A stretch of DNA of 64,000 nt from Clostridia bacterium (GTDB lineage Bacteria > Bacillota > Clostridia > Lachnospirales > Lachnospiraceae): contig CAJTEN010000011.1 in NCBI GenBank assembly GCA_910575245.1, positions 62,001-126,000 of the forward strand, given 5' to 3'. The notes beneath the pieces are model-generated. The model was not told the origin of the DNA, did not search any database, and saw only the letters and a list, made by a program, of their open reading frames with translations. This document shows, piece after piece, positions 1-8,105 of the stretch (positions within the stretch are counted from its first letter, which is position 1; every line of letters begins with the position of its first letter). A program made the position numbers and the translations under genes.

Positions 1-1
1 T

Positions 2-1858
2 TTAACAGCACTATACGAGAGATTAAGCCATGATGACGAGCTGCAGGGCGAGAGCAACAGCATATCCAACCAAAAGGCAATGTTAGAGGATTATGCGGAA
101 AAGAACGTTTTTACGGGCATACGCCACTTTACTGATGATGGAATCTCCGGCACTACTTTTGAGCGTGAGGGATTGCAAGCCATGCTTGCCGAAGTAGAGA
201 AAGGCAATATCGGAACTATCATTGTGAAAGATATGAGCCGTCTGGGAAGAAATTATGTGCAGATGGGAATGTTGCGGGAACAGTTACGCAGAGCGAATGT
301 AAGGCTGATTGCGGTCAACGAGGGCGTTGACACAGGTTCGGGATTTGATGATGATTTCCTTCCATTCCGTGACGTAATCAACGAATATTATGCAAAGGAC
401 ATCAGCAAGAAAATCAAGTCCACCTTTAAGGCAAAAGGCGAAAGCGGAAAACACGTTGCGAGCAGTCCGCCTTATGGTTATCTGAAAGATAGCGAGGACA
501 AAAACAAATGGGTGATTGATGAAGTGGCGGCTCCCATTGTCAGACGGATATTCAGAATGACGCTTGAGGGTTACGGTCCATTTCAGATTGCAACGCAATT
601 CACAGCCGAGCATATTCCCATTCCTGCCTACCACCAAGCACAATTAGGTGTGGGATTGTGGCAGAACAGGGAAATTAAAAACCCCCATAAATGGGGAAGT
701 TCCACTATAGCGCATATTTTACAGAAACATGAATACTTAGGGCATACGGTAAATTTCAAGACACGCAAGCATTTCAAGGACAAAAAGAGCCATTATGTAG
801 ATAAAGACCAGTGGTTAATCTTTGAGGACACCCATGCGCCGATTATCGACCAAGAAACCTTTGACAACGTACAGCGCATCAGAGGACAGGTAAGGCGATA
901 TCCTGACGGTTGGGGCGAAGCGCACCCACTAACAGGTTTAATGTATTGCGCTGGTTGTGGCGGAAAGATGTATGTCCATAGGGTAAACAATGGAAAGCGT
1001 GTTCCCATGTATGTATGCGGAAATTATGCGAAACAGCCAGTCGGAACACTATGTAGGTCAGCACACCGCATCAAAGCGGATCACGTTATGGAGATAGTGG
1101 CAAAGACCATAAAAGAGGTTATTCAATACGCCAGTCTTGATAAAGAGCGTTTTGCGGAAGAAATACAGTCGCATATTGAGGACAGGCAGACCGTAGATTT
1201 CAGTGAACAGAAAAAGCGAATGACTGTATGCGAAAAGCGTATCGGGGAACTGGAAATGCTGATTGCCAAGATTTATGAGGATAACGCATTGGGGAAACTG
1301 TCAGACAAGCGTTACACCATGCTCTACAACCAATATGAGGGTGAGCAGGAACAGTTGCAGAGTGAGTTAGACGGTTATAAAACGGAACAGGCACAGTATG
1401 AAAATGACCGAAAATCTGCCGCACGTTTCCTCAAATTGGTTGAGAGGTACAGTAATGCGGAGGAAATGTCAACGGTAATGCTGAATGAGTTTGTGGAGAA
1501 AATCATTGTGCATGAGCGTGACCGCAAAGGGAGTGCAGACACCACACAGAAAATAGAGATTTATTTTAACTTTATCGGGGAATACATACCGCCGACTATG
1601 GTAGAGAAAGAGCCTATGCCCGAAGAACTGGAAGAAATGCGGAAGAAAGAAGCGAGAAAGGATAAGTTACATCAAAATTATCTGAAACAGAAAGCTAACG
1701 GGAAACAGAAAGAATATGAGGAACGTACCAAAGCCAAGAAAAAGGCGCAGATTGACAGCCAAAAAGAGCAGATAAGAGCTGAGGACAGGGAGAAAGGTAT
1801 ATACTTCTACGCAGGAGTGCCAAACATACCAAGAGCAGGTAAACAGGCGGTAATGTAA
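2..1858 (+). CDS. Large serine recombinase (TnpX-like), 5' end cut by window edge
   Basis: This enzyme would cut and rejoin DNA to excise or insert the mobilizable element it belongs to. The frame is open from base 2: the first visible residues read LTALYERLSHDDE, and the Ser of the Y-x-R-L-S motif (codon 26-28) is the expected nucleophile, so the true start lies left of the window. A resolvase domain is followed by a recombinase domain and a zinc-ribbon with CxxC pairs near 947-1030. A charged coiled coil and a C-terminal DUF4368-type segment follow. About 618 residues are visible and only a few N-terminal ones are likely missing. It heads the element running to about 7422. A decayed copy of its 3' end lies at 23040-23220 on the other strand. 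Confidence 0.93.
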   Translation, partial: LTALYERLSHDDELQGESNSISNQKAMLEDYAEKNVFTGIRHFTDDGISGTTFEREGLQAMLAEVEKGNIGTIIVKDMSRLGRNYVQMGMLREQLRRANVRLIAVNEGVDTGSGFDDDFLPFRDVINEYYAKDISKKIKSTFKAKGESGKHVASSPPYGYLKDSEDKNKWVIDEVAAPIVRRIFRMTLEGYGPFQIATQFTAEHIPIPAYHQAQLGVGLWQNREIKNPHKWGSSTIAHILQKHEYLGHTVNFKTRKHFKDKKSHYVDKDQWLIFEDTHAPIIDQETFDNVQRIRGQVRRYPDGWGEAHPLTGLMYCAGCGGKMYVHRVNNGKRVPMYVCGNYAKQPVGTLCRSAHRIKADHVMEIVAKTIKEVIQYASLDKERFAEEIQSHIEDRQTVDFSEQKKRMTVCEKRIGELEMLIAKIYEDNALGKLSDKRYTMLYNQYEGEQEQLQSELDGYKTEQAQYENDRKSAARFLKLVERYSNAEEMSTVMLNEFVEKIIVHERDRKGSADTTQKIEIYFNFIGEYIPPTMVEKEPMPEELEEMRKKEARKDKLHQNYLKQKANGKQKEYEERTKAKKKAQIDSQKEQIRAEDREKGIYFYAGVPNIPRAGKQAVM

Positions 1859-1874
1859 AAACTGATTTTTGGGA

Positions 1875-1908
1875 AAAGGCATATCACAATGGTTGTAGTC
1901 TTTTTTCA
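1875..1908 (+). terminator. Possible terminator after the recombinase
   Basis: An imperfect hairpin is followed by six T (1901-1906). The same hairpin with T-run sits after the recombinase relic at 23040-23090 (minus strand), so it travels with the gene. Confidence 0.35.
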
Positions 1909-2071
1909 TGCAGTAGTTACCATATGAAATGAACTCCTATTCCCCAAAGCAGAGAAATATCCGTCAATGATATTCCGCAATCCAAACTCCCGACAATTAA
2001 CGGAAGAAAATCATTTATCAGAGCCGAAACCAATCAATCGTATCAATCCATATCACAGGAGGGCAAAGACC

Positions 2072-2701
2072 ATGAATAAAAATGCAGGAAAAAACAATGC
2101 TTCATTGTTTTCACAGATTGTAGACTATTACAGCACCACAGACAAATATATCCGCAACAGGGCACGCTCTAGTGCGCATCAGACTGTATTTACCAAAAAA
2201 AACGATAAGTACCAGTGGCTTGTGTTGGAACAGAAAAGCCAGTGTGAAGTTGAGGTAAGGCAGACCGACAGTCATGGAATAATCAGAGCGAGGGACAATT
2301 ACGAACTGACAGGAAATCTCCCTAAATGCGTGGGTGTGGAGCGTTTATGTGAGGGCACAAATTTTCAGATACCTTTTAACACTGATGAAATCAACTTAAT
2401 CTATCAGTTTGGGGAGCAGAACAAAGCGGAAACGCGCGCTCATTTATCCGCAATTCTGCCACAGATAAAGGACAGCGACACCAAGCAAATAGTAACTGAC
2501 ACCTTGAAGAAATTAAATGTCCTGTCAGAAGAAACGTGTGCGGAACTGACCGCAACCATCAAAAAACGGAAACTGACCGAGCGTGACCATTCTATAATGG
2601 CAAGGTTAGCCAGAGCAAAGGAACAGGCAAGACAGCCGACAGTTGCCGATGGAAAAAAGCACAGAACCCACAGCAGAGGAAAGAGGGATATGGCACTATG
2701 A
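2072..2701 (+). CDS. Element-encoded protein of unknown function
   Basis: A 209-residue protein not matched to a named family. The frame is open further upstream, but ATG 2072 is chosen because an AGGAGG ribosome-binding site lies just before it (about 2057-2062). There is no signal peptide or membrane segment. The middle is mixed alpha/beta, and the C-terminus is strongly basic (many Lys/Arg), which could bind nucleic acid or the element's own machinery. The stop codon overlaps the next start (ATGA at 2698-2701), so the two are probably translationally coupled. Its place between recombinase and relaxase suggests an accessory role in the element, but no function can be assigned from sequence. 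Confidence 0.75.
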   Translation: MNKNAGKNNASLFSQIVDYYSTTDKYIRNRARSSAHQTVFTKKNDKYQWLVLEQKSQCEVEVRQTDSHGIIRARDNYELTGNLPKCVGVERLCEGTNFQIPFNTDEINLIYQFGEQNKAETRAHLSAILPQIKDSDTKQIVTDTLKKLNVLSEETCAELTATIKKRKLTERDHSIMARLARAKEQARQPTVADGKKHRTHSRGKRDMAL

Positions 2702-2979
2702 AACTTTCACGATACGAGCAGGAAACGATTGTCAATTATAATGCAGGAGAACAGACCGCCACCCTCTATACAAGTGATAAAGCAGTCATGTGGAAACTTG
2801 ACACGCTTGTTGCAGATTTTCCCGACACATATAAGCTGACGGGGCAGGACGAAATATCTAAGACCTATTCCTTTCCGAAATCATACGTTAGTTATCGTAA
2901 GCCGAGGATAGTCAGCACCGAGCAGAGAGAACGGGCAAGGCAGATGATGATTGAACTGAATAAAGAAAAGGAAGATTAG
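2698..2979 (+). CDS. Small element-associated protein (SRYEQET type)
   Basis: A 93-residue soluble protein beginning MKLSRYEQETIVNYNAGE. Proteins with this opening and a central KLDTLVADFPDTYKLT-like stretch recur next to relaxase and recombinase genes in clostridial mobilizable elements. Their automated names vary and no function is established as far as I know. It overlaps the upstream gene by four bases (ATGA), so the pair is an operon. It ends in a basic-acidic helix. The next gene is separated by a 170-base region holding a leader peptide and hairpin. I am confident it is a gene but not of its role. Confidence 0.75.
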   Translation: MKLSRYEQETIVNYNAGEQTATLYTSDKAVMWKLDTLVADFPDTYKLTGQDEISKTYSFPKSYVSYRKPRIVSTEQRERARQMMIELNKEKED

Positions 2980-3024
2980 ACATAATTTAGTGGCATTGCG
3001 AGTGCGCTTGTGGTAGAATAGTAT

Positions 3025-3040
3025 TATTGAAATTTCAATA
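3025..3040. promoter_or_regulatory. Perfect palindrome upstream of the GNAT leader
   Basis: TATTGAAATTTCAATA is a perfect 16-base palindrome in the spacer between the small element gene and the leader ORF. It could be an operator. No regulator for it is evident, and AT-rich palindromes also arise by chance. Confidence 0.25.
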
Positions 3041-3066
3041 CATTAAAGTTGGAAGGAGTGATTTAT

Positions 3067-3123
3067 ATGAGAAATAGAGTAAAAAAGGTAATGAAGAAGA
3101 ATAGGAGGGAAAAATTATTTTAA
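3067..3123 (+). CDS. Putative 18-residue leader peptide
   Basis: A short ORF reading MRNRVKKVMKKNRREKLF, nine of whose 18 residues are Lys or Arg. A GGAAGGAG ribosome-binding site lies just upstream (about 3051-3058). It ends 29 bases before the start of the GNAT acetyltransferase. Its last codons and stop lie inside the hairpin described in the next entry. The arrangement resembles leader ORFs that control drug-resistance genes by ribosome position. Whether it is translated cannot be seen from sequence. Confidence 0.45.
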   Translation: MRNRVKKVMKKNRREKLF

Positions 3124-3144
3124 CCCTCCTAGATAAAACGGAGG
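3102..3144 (+). promoter_or_regulatory. Candidate translational attenuator with competing Shine-Dalgarno pairing
   Basis: TAGGAGGG (3102-3109) and CCCTCCTA (3124-3131) form a perfect 8-bp stem overlapping the end of the leader ORF. The CCTCC in the second arm is also complementary to GGAGG at about 3140-3144, the ribosome-binding site of the acetyltransferase. The anti-Shine-Dalgarno arm could therefore pair with either site, and leader translation could switch the state. No T-run follows, so translational control fits better than termination. Confidence 0.45.
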
Positions 3145-3152
3145 ATTTTCAT

Positions 3153-3683
3153 ATGTTATTGCAATTTAAAAATTTAACAATTAGAAATGCAACTGTTAAA
3201 GACGCAGATTTATTATCATCATGGTGGAATGATGGAAAGATTATGGCTCATGCAGGTTTTCCCAATGGGACTGGTGAAATGGCAGATGAAATTGCTGAAA
3301 AAATCAAAAGGGACACCGATAAAGACAGAAGGCGCCTGATTGTTGAACTTGATAAAAGACCTATTGGTGAAATGAGTTATAGCAGGGAGAGCGAAGCTAC
3401 AGTCGAAATCGGAATTAAGATTTGTGATTTTTCAGAGCATGACAAGGGGTATGGAAAAATACTTTTGAGTATGCTTATCTTTTCATTATTTGAAGATATG
3501 GGATATAAAAAAGTAATACTTGATACGAACGTAAATAACAAAAGGGCGCAACATGTTTATGAAGAACTTGGTTTCAGGAAGGTGCAAGTTAGGGAGAATT
3601 CATGGCGAAACCAACTTGGAGAGTTGCAATCATCTATTGATTATGAAATGTATCAAGAATATTTTGTGAATTTTGCAAAATAA
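3153..3683 (+). CDS. GNAT family N-acetyltransferase
   Basis: A 176-residue cytoplasmic enzyme of the GNAT fold, which transfers an acetyl group from acetyl-CoA to an amine. The acetyl-CoA-binding motif A is visible around residues 92-105 (KGYGKILL region). The typical C-terminal NNKRAQHVYEELGFRKV stretch (VYEELGF) follows. The N-terminal WWNDGKIMAHAGFPNG is typical of a GNAT group common in gut Firmicutes. The substrate is unknown; an aminoglycoside or other drug is possible because the gene sits as cargo of a mobile element behind an attenuator-like leader, but I see no match to a named aac class. It has its own ribosome-binding site and is followed by a terminator hairpin. It is more AT-rich than the flanking element genes, suggesting separate acquisition. 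Confidence 0.88.
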   Translation: MLLQFKNLTIRNATVKDADLLSSWWNDGKIMAHAGFPNGTGEMADEIAEKIKRDTDKDRRRLIVELDKRPIGEMSYSRESEATVEIGIKICDFSEHDKGYGKILLSMLIFSLFEDMGYKKVILDTNVNNKRAQHVYEELGFRKVQVRENSWRNQLGELQSSIDYEMYQEYFVNFAK

Positions 3684-3720
3684 AAGATATTTATTCTCCA
3701 ATTGTATCATGAGATGTATT

Positions 3721-3752
3721 AAGTACTTAGGTAAAATCTAAGTGCTTTTCTT
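3721..3752 (+). terminator. Rho-independent terminator after the GNAT gene
   Basis: AAGTACTTAG (3721-3730) pairs with CTAAGTGCTT (3738-3747), with one G-T wobble and a 7-base loop. A T-rich run follows. Confidence 0.65.
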
Positions 3753-3901
3753 ATGTCCTATTTACAACATCAGAGCAAAAAGAGGATATGAAAAACTGAA
3801 TATTGGTTACTTATGGTAGCGGTTTATCCTTATGGAAAATCAGCTACTTTTTTAATTTTCAGTAACTATCAATTTATCACAGAAAGAATAAGGTATCAGA
3901 A

Positions 3902-4243
3902 ATGATTGAGAACAAACAGGAAATCAGCAAGAACTTAGAAAAAGCATTACAGGTATTGCAACAGGCAAAAGAACGTGTAGCCAACGAAAAGAAAAAGCAG
4001 AACGAGAAGAAACGCAAAGCCGAGAACCATCACAAGTACATCATGGGCGGCATCATTGTGAAGTATTTCCCCGACTGTTACCGCTATGACGAGGACGAGT
4101 TAAACCGTATCTTGTCGGCTGCCTTGCAGACAAAGGAATGTCAGCAGATTATATCTAAAATCAAATCGGAAAGCCTAGAAACCACTCCCCCACAATCCAC
4201 TCTCCCCAATGCCGAAAATGAAAGTGAGGGCGGTACGGAATGA
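3902..4243 (+). CDS. DUF3847 family protein
   Basis: A 113-residue charged protein matching the DUF3847 family, which is typically encoded just upstream of MobA/MobL relaxases in clostridial mobilizable elements. The N-terminal half is a Lys/Glu/Gln-rich coiled coil (residues 5-45). A short conserved core follows (HKYIMGGIIVKYFPDCYRYDED), then an acidic, Ser/Pro-rich tail. It may act as an accessory factor for relaxosome assembly, but this is inference from position. ATG 3902 has only a weak AAGG ribosome-binding site. A remnant of its 3' end lies at 21443-21493, marking the second, decayed element. Confidence 0.85.
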   Translation: MIENKQEISKNLEKALQVLQQAKERVANEKKKQNEKKRKAENHHKYIMGGIIVKYFPDCYRYDEDELNRILSAALQTKECQQIISKIKSESLETTPPQSTLPNAENESEGGTE

Positions 4244-4280
4244 CGAGGGCAAGGAAACTGGAAAGCCGAGGTAACGTATT

Positions 4281-4445
4281 CACCCCGTTTACGGGGTGCG
4301 CACAGATATACCACCAGAGGTGGTATGTGCGCTCTCCGAGGGGCAAGTTTCACTTGCATGGACTCCTGCGGAGGGCGTTGTCTGCCTTGCGGCAGCCAAA
4401 AGGGGAAACGACAATTCCCCTTCGCAAGCTACGCTTGCTACCCTT
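4281..4445. other. Hairpin-dense region, candidate oriT
   Basis: Between DUF3847 and the relaxase lies a run of hairpins. CACCCCGT/ACGGGGTG spans 4281-4298. A nested GCGCAC..ATACCACC/GGTGGTAT..GTGCGC hairpin spans 4298-4332. CAAG/CTTG lies near 4344, AAGGGGAA/TTCCCCTT near 4400-4422 and GCAAG/CTTGC near 4424-4438. No convincing gene is seen in 4244-4540. Origins of transfer often sit beside the relaxase gene and contain inverted repeats, so this is a candidate nic region. The first hairpin is kept in the decayed element at about 21411-21428. Confidence 0.4.
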
Positions 4446-4549
4446 TAGTGAACTTTGCGTTCAGACAAAAGCCAAAGTGCGGCTTTTATCTGCCCACAAA
4501 GTCTATGAGTGCGCCCCACTACCCTATCGGCAGAATGTAGGTGTTGTGT

Positions 4550-6130
4550 ATGGATAGTGTCACGAAACAGGCAAGCACACGTTTTTCTATAGTCAAACGG
4601 AGCAAAGGGCAGTCGGCGGTTGAGAAAGCATCATACATCAGCAGGAGCATTCTTGTGAGTGAGTATGACGGGCAGACCTACCGCCCCAAATACCATGAAG
4701 ATTTAGTCCACAGTGAAATCTCTCTCTCACCCAATGCGCCCAAAGAATATGCAGACCGAGCCACCTTATGGAACGCCGTTGAACTGTCAGAGAAAGGGCA
4801 GAAATCACAGCTTGCGAGAATGTTAAAAGCGTCACTCCCCAACGAATGGAATTATGAACTTGCGGAGGAAGTTGTGAGGGATTATGTGCAGAGGAATTTT
4901 GTTGACAAAGGAATGTGTGCTGACTGGGCAATCCATGACAGCGAGAACGACAAAGGACAGCGCAATCTCCATATCCATGTAATGCTTACCCTGCGCCCTC
5001 TTACGGAAAAAGGGGAATGGGGAACGAAACAGAAAAAGGTGTATGACCTTGATGAAAACGGGGAGCGTATTCCCGTCATTGACAAAAAGACAGGACAGCA
5101 GAAAGTTGACAAGCGTAACCGCAAACAGTGGAAATGCCACACCGCCGACAGCACAGACTGGAACAGCCAAGAAAACGCCAAGATGTGGCGAAAAGATTTA
5201 GCCGACACAATCAATGCCACCAATGAACAGTTGGGGATTGCGCTACATTGGGAACACCGCTCTTTTAAGGAACAGGGGATTGACAGAGAGCCGACAATCC
5301 ATATCGGTGCGGTTGCCAGCGCTTTAGAACGCAAGGGCATATAGACCGAGAGGGGCAACATCAATCGTGAAATCATCAGGAACAATATGCTGTTGGAACA
5401 GGCGAAAGAAATGCTCATGCTTGCCAAGCAGGAACTTCACAGCGCACAGTACGCCAAGATTAAGCGTACAGCGGTCAGCCGTGAACAATGCCAGCAAGCT
5501 GGCATGGAAGTCATGGAGATGATTGCAAAAGTGAGGGAACGCAAAGGCAGATTAGACCTGCCGATTGTCAGCGGAAAGCACCTAAGAAGAATATCCGACA
5601 GAACCGCCTTGCAGTCAGCCGACAATGCGGAGAAATTTATCACGACAAGGAAGATAGACAGCTTTGAGAACCTTGCGAAATTCACAGAGGACAGGGAGCA
5701 GAAATATCAGCAGTTGGAAACGGTACATCTTTCAAAGGGGCAGAAACTAAGCCGATTAAAAGAACTGTCAAAAATGTATGCCCTCTTTGCACCAATCCAA
5801 GCCACCTATAAGGAGAGCCAGTCACTCAAAGGATTTGCGAAAATGAAATACGATAAGGAGCATAAGGACAGCTTATCGAAGTACCCCGAATTAAAGGAGC
5901 GTGTGCAGAGCCTTTTACAGAACGGCGAGAAGAAAACACCGAAACAGTGGAAAGCCGAGATACAGTCCTTACAATCTGAGTATGACAGTATCGGCAAGGA
6001 GCAGACCAAGACCGCCACAGAATTAGCGTATGCCGAGGTAATCAGCTACAATAAAAAGAACCTTGAGAGGGAGCTTCAGAACGAGAGCCGACAGCAGAGC
6101 AGAACTAAGCGGAGGGAGGAAGAAATTTAA
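4550..6130 (+). pseudogene. MobA/MobL relaxase, interrupted by in-frame amber codon
   Basis: An intact relaxase would nick one strand at oriT and lead it into a recipient. The N-terminal nuclease domain is recognisable: VEKASYISRS near residue 25 and the metal-binding His pair in NLHIHVML near residue 142. ATG 4550 is preferred over GTG 4541 because AGGTG lies 6 bases upstream of it. A TAG at 5342-5344 falls where the sequence reads ERKGI-stop-TERGNINREI. The same frame then continues open for 262 more codons of the helical C-terminal region. A single C-to-T change from CAG would explain it. A 264-residue catalytic fragment could still be made; otherwise the element depends on a relaxase in trans. 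Readthrough or stop reassignment is unlikely. Confidence 0.85.
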
Positions 6131-6141
6131 TGTGAATTTTA

Positions 6142-6170
6142 TTGTAAAGACAGGCGTTTTTTTGTATAAT
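6142..6170 (+). promoter_or_regulatory. Sigma-A type promoter for the Rpn gene
   Basis: TTGTAA (6142-6147) and a perfect TATAAT (6165-6170) are separated by 17 bases. Transcription would begin near 6177. The open frame from GTG 6177 would then have no leader, which supports the downstream ATG 6270 as the start. Confidence 0.7.
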
Positions 6171-6269
6171 TGAAGTGTGGCAGGAGCAGGATATATCGTA
6201 TCTTGTGTCACAGATTTTAGAAATCGAGGTGTTAAAGTGCAGGACGATATAAAACAGATAGAGGAAGTC

Positions 6270-7097
6270 ATGGCAAAGCGTACTGCGAAAAACAGTGTGT
6301 TCCTTGACCTTTTTCAAAATAAGAGTTATCTGCTAAAGCTGTATAAAACGCTCCACCCAGAGGACACTACAGCGACAGAGGATTCGCTTACAGATGTGAC
6401 GATCACAAATGTATTGACGGATAATCTGTATAATGATTTAGGCTTTATTGCTAATAATAAGCTGATGATACTTGTGGAGGCACAATCTACATGGACAGTG
6501 AATATTTTAGTAAGAGTTTTGCTGTATCTGGCGCAAAGCTATCACGAATATTTCCAGCGTACCAGCCAAGACTATTATAAAAGCAGAAAAGTCAGAATGC
6601 CCAAACCCGAACTGTATGTAATATTCACAGGCAATAAGGGCAGAAAACCCGATAGGTTATTATTGTCAGAGGAATTTTTCAAGGGTGCGGATATAGATAT
6701 TGAGGTTAAAGCCAAAGTAATCTATGAAAGAGATACGGATGACATCATCAATCAGTATATCATTTTCTGCAAAGTTTTTAACGAGCAGACAAAACAGCAT
6801 GGAATGACACAAAAGGCAGTTATGGAAACAATTCGTATATGCAAGGACAGGAATGTTTTAAGGGAATATTTAGCGCAGAGAGAAAAGGAGGTTGTGACGA
6901 TTATGATGAGTTTGTTTGATGAAGAACAGATAATGAAGTCGTTTATCAGAAGCGAAAGGCATGACGCAGACAGGGAAACCGCAGAAAGAATGATAAAAAT
7001 GGGAAAATTATCACTTGATGAAATCGCGCTATGTGTCCCCTCATTATCATTAGACGAATTAAAGGAACTTGAAGCGGAGGTTATGCAATTAGCGTAA
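6270..7097 (+). CDS. Rpn family recombination-promoting nuclease / putative transposase
   Basis: A 275-residue protein of the PD-(D/E)XK nuclease 'putative transposase' family (Rpn). Members cut DNA and promote RecA-independent recombination, and are often linked to mobile DNA. The family opening is MAKRTAKNSVFLDLF. The nuclease core shows Asp in DNLYNDLGF and the E-x-Q motif in LVEAQSTW, followed by RMPKPELYVIFTG. The C-terminus is helical and acidic. ATG 6270 is chosen because a GAGGAAG ribosome-binding site precedes it and the promoter start point lies at about 6177. It sits between relaxase and tnpW in the element. A deleted remnant lies at 21096-21293 (minus strand). Confidence 0.85.
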   Translation: MAKRTAKNSVFLDLFQNKSYLLKLYKTLHPEDTTATEDSLTDVTITNVLTDNLYNDLGFIANNKLMILVEAQSTWTVNILVRVLLYLAQSYHEYFQRTSQDYYKSRKVRMPKPELYVIFTGNKGRKPDRLLLSEEFFKGADIDIEVKAKVIYERDTDDIINQYIIFCKVFNEQTKQHGMTQKAVMETIRICKDRNVLREYLAQREKEVVTIMMSLFDEEQIMKSFIRSERHDADRETAERMIKMGKLSLDEIALCVPSLSLDELKELEAEVMQLA

Positions 7098-7191
7098 TCA
7101 ATCGTATCAATCAAAATCAAATATAGTAACAGCGTTAGAGCATATAGAAACTGAAATCTATATGCTCTATTTTTGTCATTAAGGAGGAACA

Positions 7192-7392
7192 ATGGGCGAT
7201 AACATTCAGACCAACACCACAGGGCGATTAACGCCCTGCTTGCAAAATAAGATTGATAAGACAACCTACTTAGTCGAGGTACATTTCTCTGCTACCAGTA
7301 CCCAAAGCGTAGAGGATAAGCTAAAGCGTGTCATTCTCCATGATTTACAGTATGGAAAACGGGGCAGACCAAGGAAAAGTGATGAAAAATGA
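7192..7392 (+). CDS. tnpW: TnpW-like small transposon protein
   Basis: A 66-residue protein matching the transposon-encoded TnpW family of clostridial mobilizable elements such as the Tn4451 group. Its biochemical role is not established as far as I know. The family core KTTYLVEVHFSATS...SVEDKLKRVILHD is visible, followed by a basic tail ending RGRPRKSDEK, similar to an AT-hook. A strong AAGGAGG lies seven bases before ATG 7192. It is the last intact gene of the element. The sequence shared with the decayed element at 20905-20992 runs from this gene's tail to about 7422, suggesting the element end lies near there. Confidence 0.8.
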   Translation: MGDNIQTNTTGRLTPCLQNKIDKTTYLVEVHFSATSTQSVEDKLKRVILHDLQYGKRGRPRKSDEK

Positions 7393-7742
7393 TGAATACG
7401 TCCTTGACAAGTAGCAACAGGTAATACCGCTAAAGCTTGACCGCCTAAAGGCGGTGGATTTAACCTAGCGCTTGGAAATTTAAAATCCAAATACGAGAGT
7501 GGCAGATGGGAAAGGGATGTAGTTACATTTTTTCAGATTACCTTAGAACATCGCAATGACGAAACGGCAGATGCACAATGATGAAGAAATGCGTCTGCCG
7601 TTTTTTGCAGACTATAGAAACGCAAAACCAAAGTTTTTTATCTACACCCCACCTTGATAATTGAATAGACTTTGCATCTAAGTTGTGGTATACTTACACT
7701 ATAGTAATCAGTACAAGCCACAATATGAAAGTAGGTGATCAT
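7393..7742. other. Non-coding stretch past the element end
   Basis: Similarity to the second element stops near 7422 after GTAGCAACAGG, so this is probably the right end of the element or close to it. I see no convincing gene from 7423 to 7742. The stretch contains a terminator hairpin at 7562-7607 and AT-rich DNA before the next small ORF. Confidence 0.5.
7562..7607 (+). terminator. Rho-independent terminator
   Basis: AACGGCAGATGCA (7563-7575) pairs with TGCGTCTGCCGTT (7590-7602) apart from one wobble. Six T begin at 7601. Confidence 0.7.
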
Positions 7743-7934
7743 ATGCCGACAAGTCTTGAGGTTGCAAAGACAGCTATTGACGATTTTGCAAAAATACAAA
7801 GACATATGCTAATAGCAAAGGAAGAAGGTGCGACAAAGACGTATGCAAGCTTAAAAGATGATTATTTATCATTAAAAGCCATACTTAATGTTTCTGGCGT
7901 AAATCTCACAGATATTGACAAGATCAAAGAGTAA
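7743..7934 (+). CDS. Small hypothetical protein (63 residues)
   Basis: A short mostly helical soluble protein beginning MPTSLEVAKTAIDDFAKIQRHM. I do not recognise a family. ATG 7743 is chosen over the longer open frame from 7683 because an AGGTGA ribosome-binding site lies six to eight bases before it. It has no signal peptide or membrane segment. It stands alone between a terminator and the 103-bp inverted-repeat element. Length and position are compatible with a small accessory-region gene. Confidence 0.5.
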   Translation: MPTSLEVAKTAIDDFAKIQRHMLIAKEEGATKTYASLKDDYLSLKAILNVSGVNLTDIDKIKE

Positions 7935-8001
7935 GTAACAATCATATATCACACAATCCAAGGTGTAAAGTCTATTGAATTATTAAGGCTTTACACCTTT
8001 T

Positions 8002-8104
8002 TATAGTTAACGACATTAGAAATTTCGTTTTCGGCCTCGCAGGAGCTACCGTATATGGCTCCTGCAAGAGCCGGAAACAGAAATTTGTTATGTCGTTTAC
8101 TATA
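8002..8104. repeat. 103-bp palindromic element, copy 1
   Basis: It begins TATAGTTAACGACATTAGAA and ends GTTATGTCGTTTACTATA; the ends are imperfect inverted repeats of about 25 bases. The interior is a second inverted repeat (CAGGAGC..GCTCCTG), so the whole unit folds into one long hairpin. A second 103-bp copy lies at 20993-21095 and a 35-bp deleted copy at 29999-30033. It has no coding capacity and resembles a MITE moved in trans. Confidence 0.75.
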
Positions 8105-8105
8105 A

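Noticed and set aside
284..643. Long open frame on the minus strand inside the recombinase gene
   Set aside because: It is a shadow of a strongly conserved coding frame, has no ribosome-binding site and no family resemblance. The same applies to the many antisense frames over purD, clpC, purM, the M29 peptidase and the hybrid kinase.
4240..4557. Open frame across the hairpin region before the relaxase
   Set aside because: The sequence is a string of hairpins with odd composition, and the frame has no start signal. It is better explained as oriT-like DNA.
5342..5344. Amber codon as evidence for stop-codon reassignment
   Set aside because: Only one internal TAG was noticed, inside a mobile element; other genes end normally. 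A simple nonsense mutation is sufficient.
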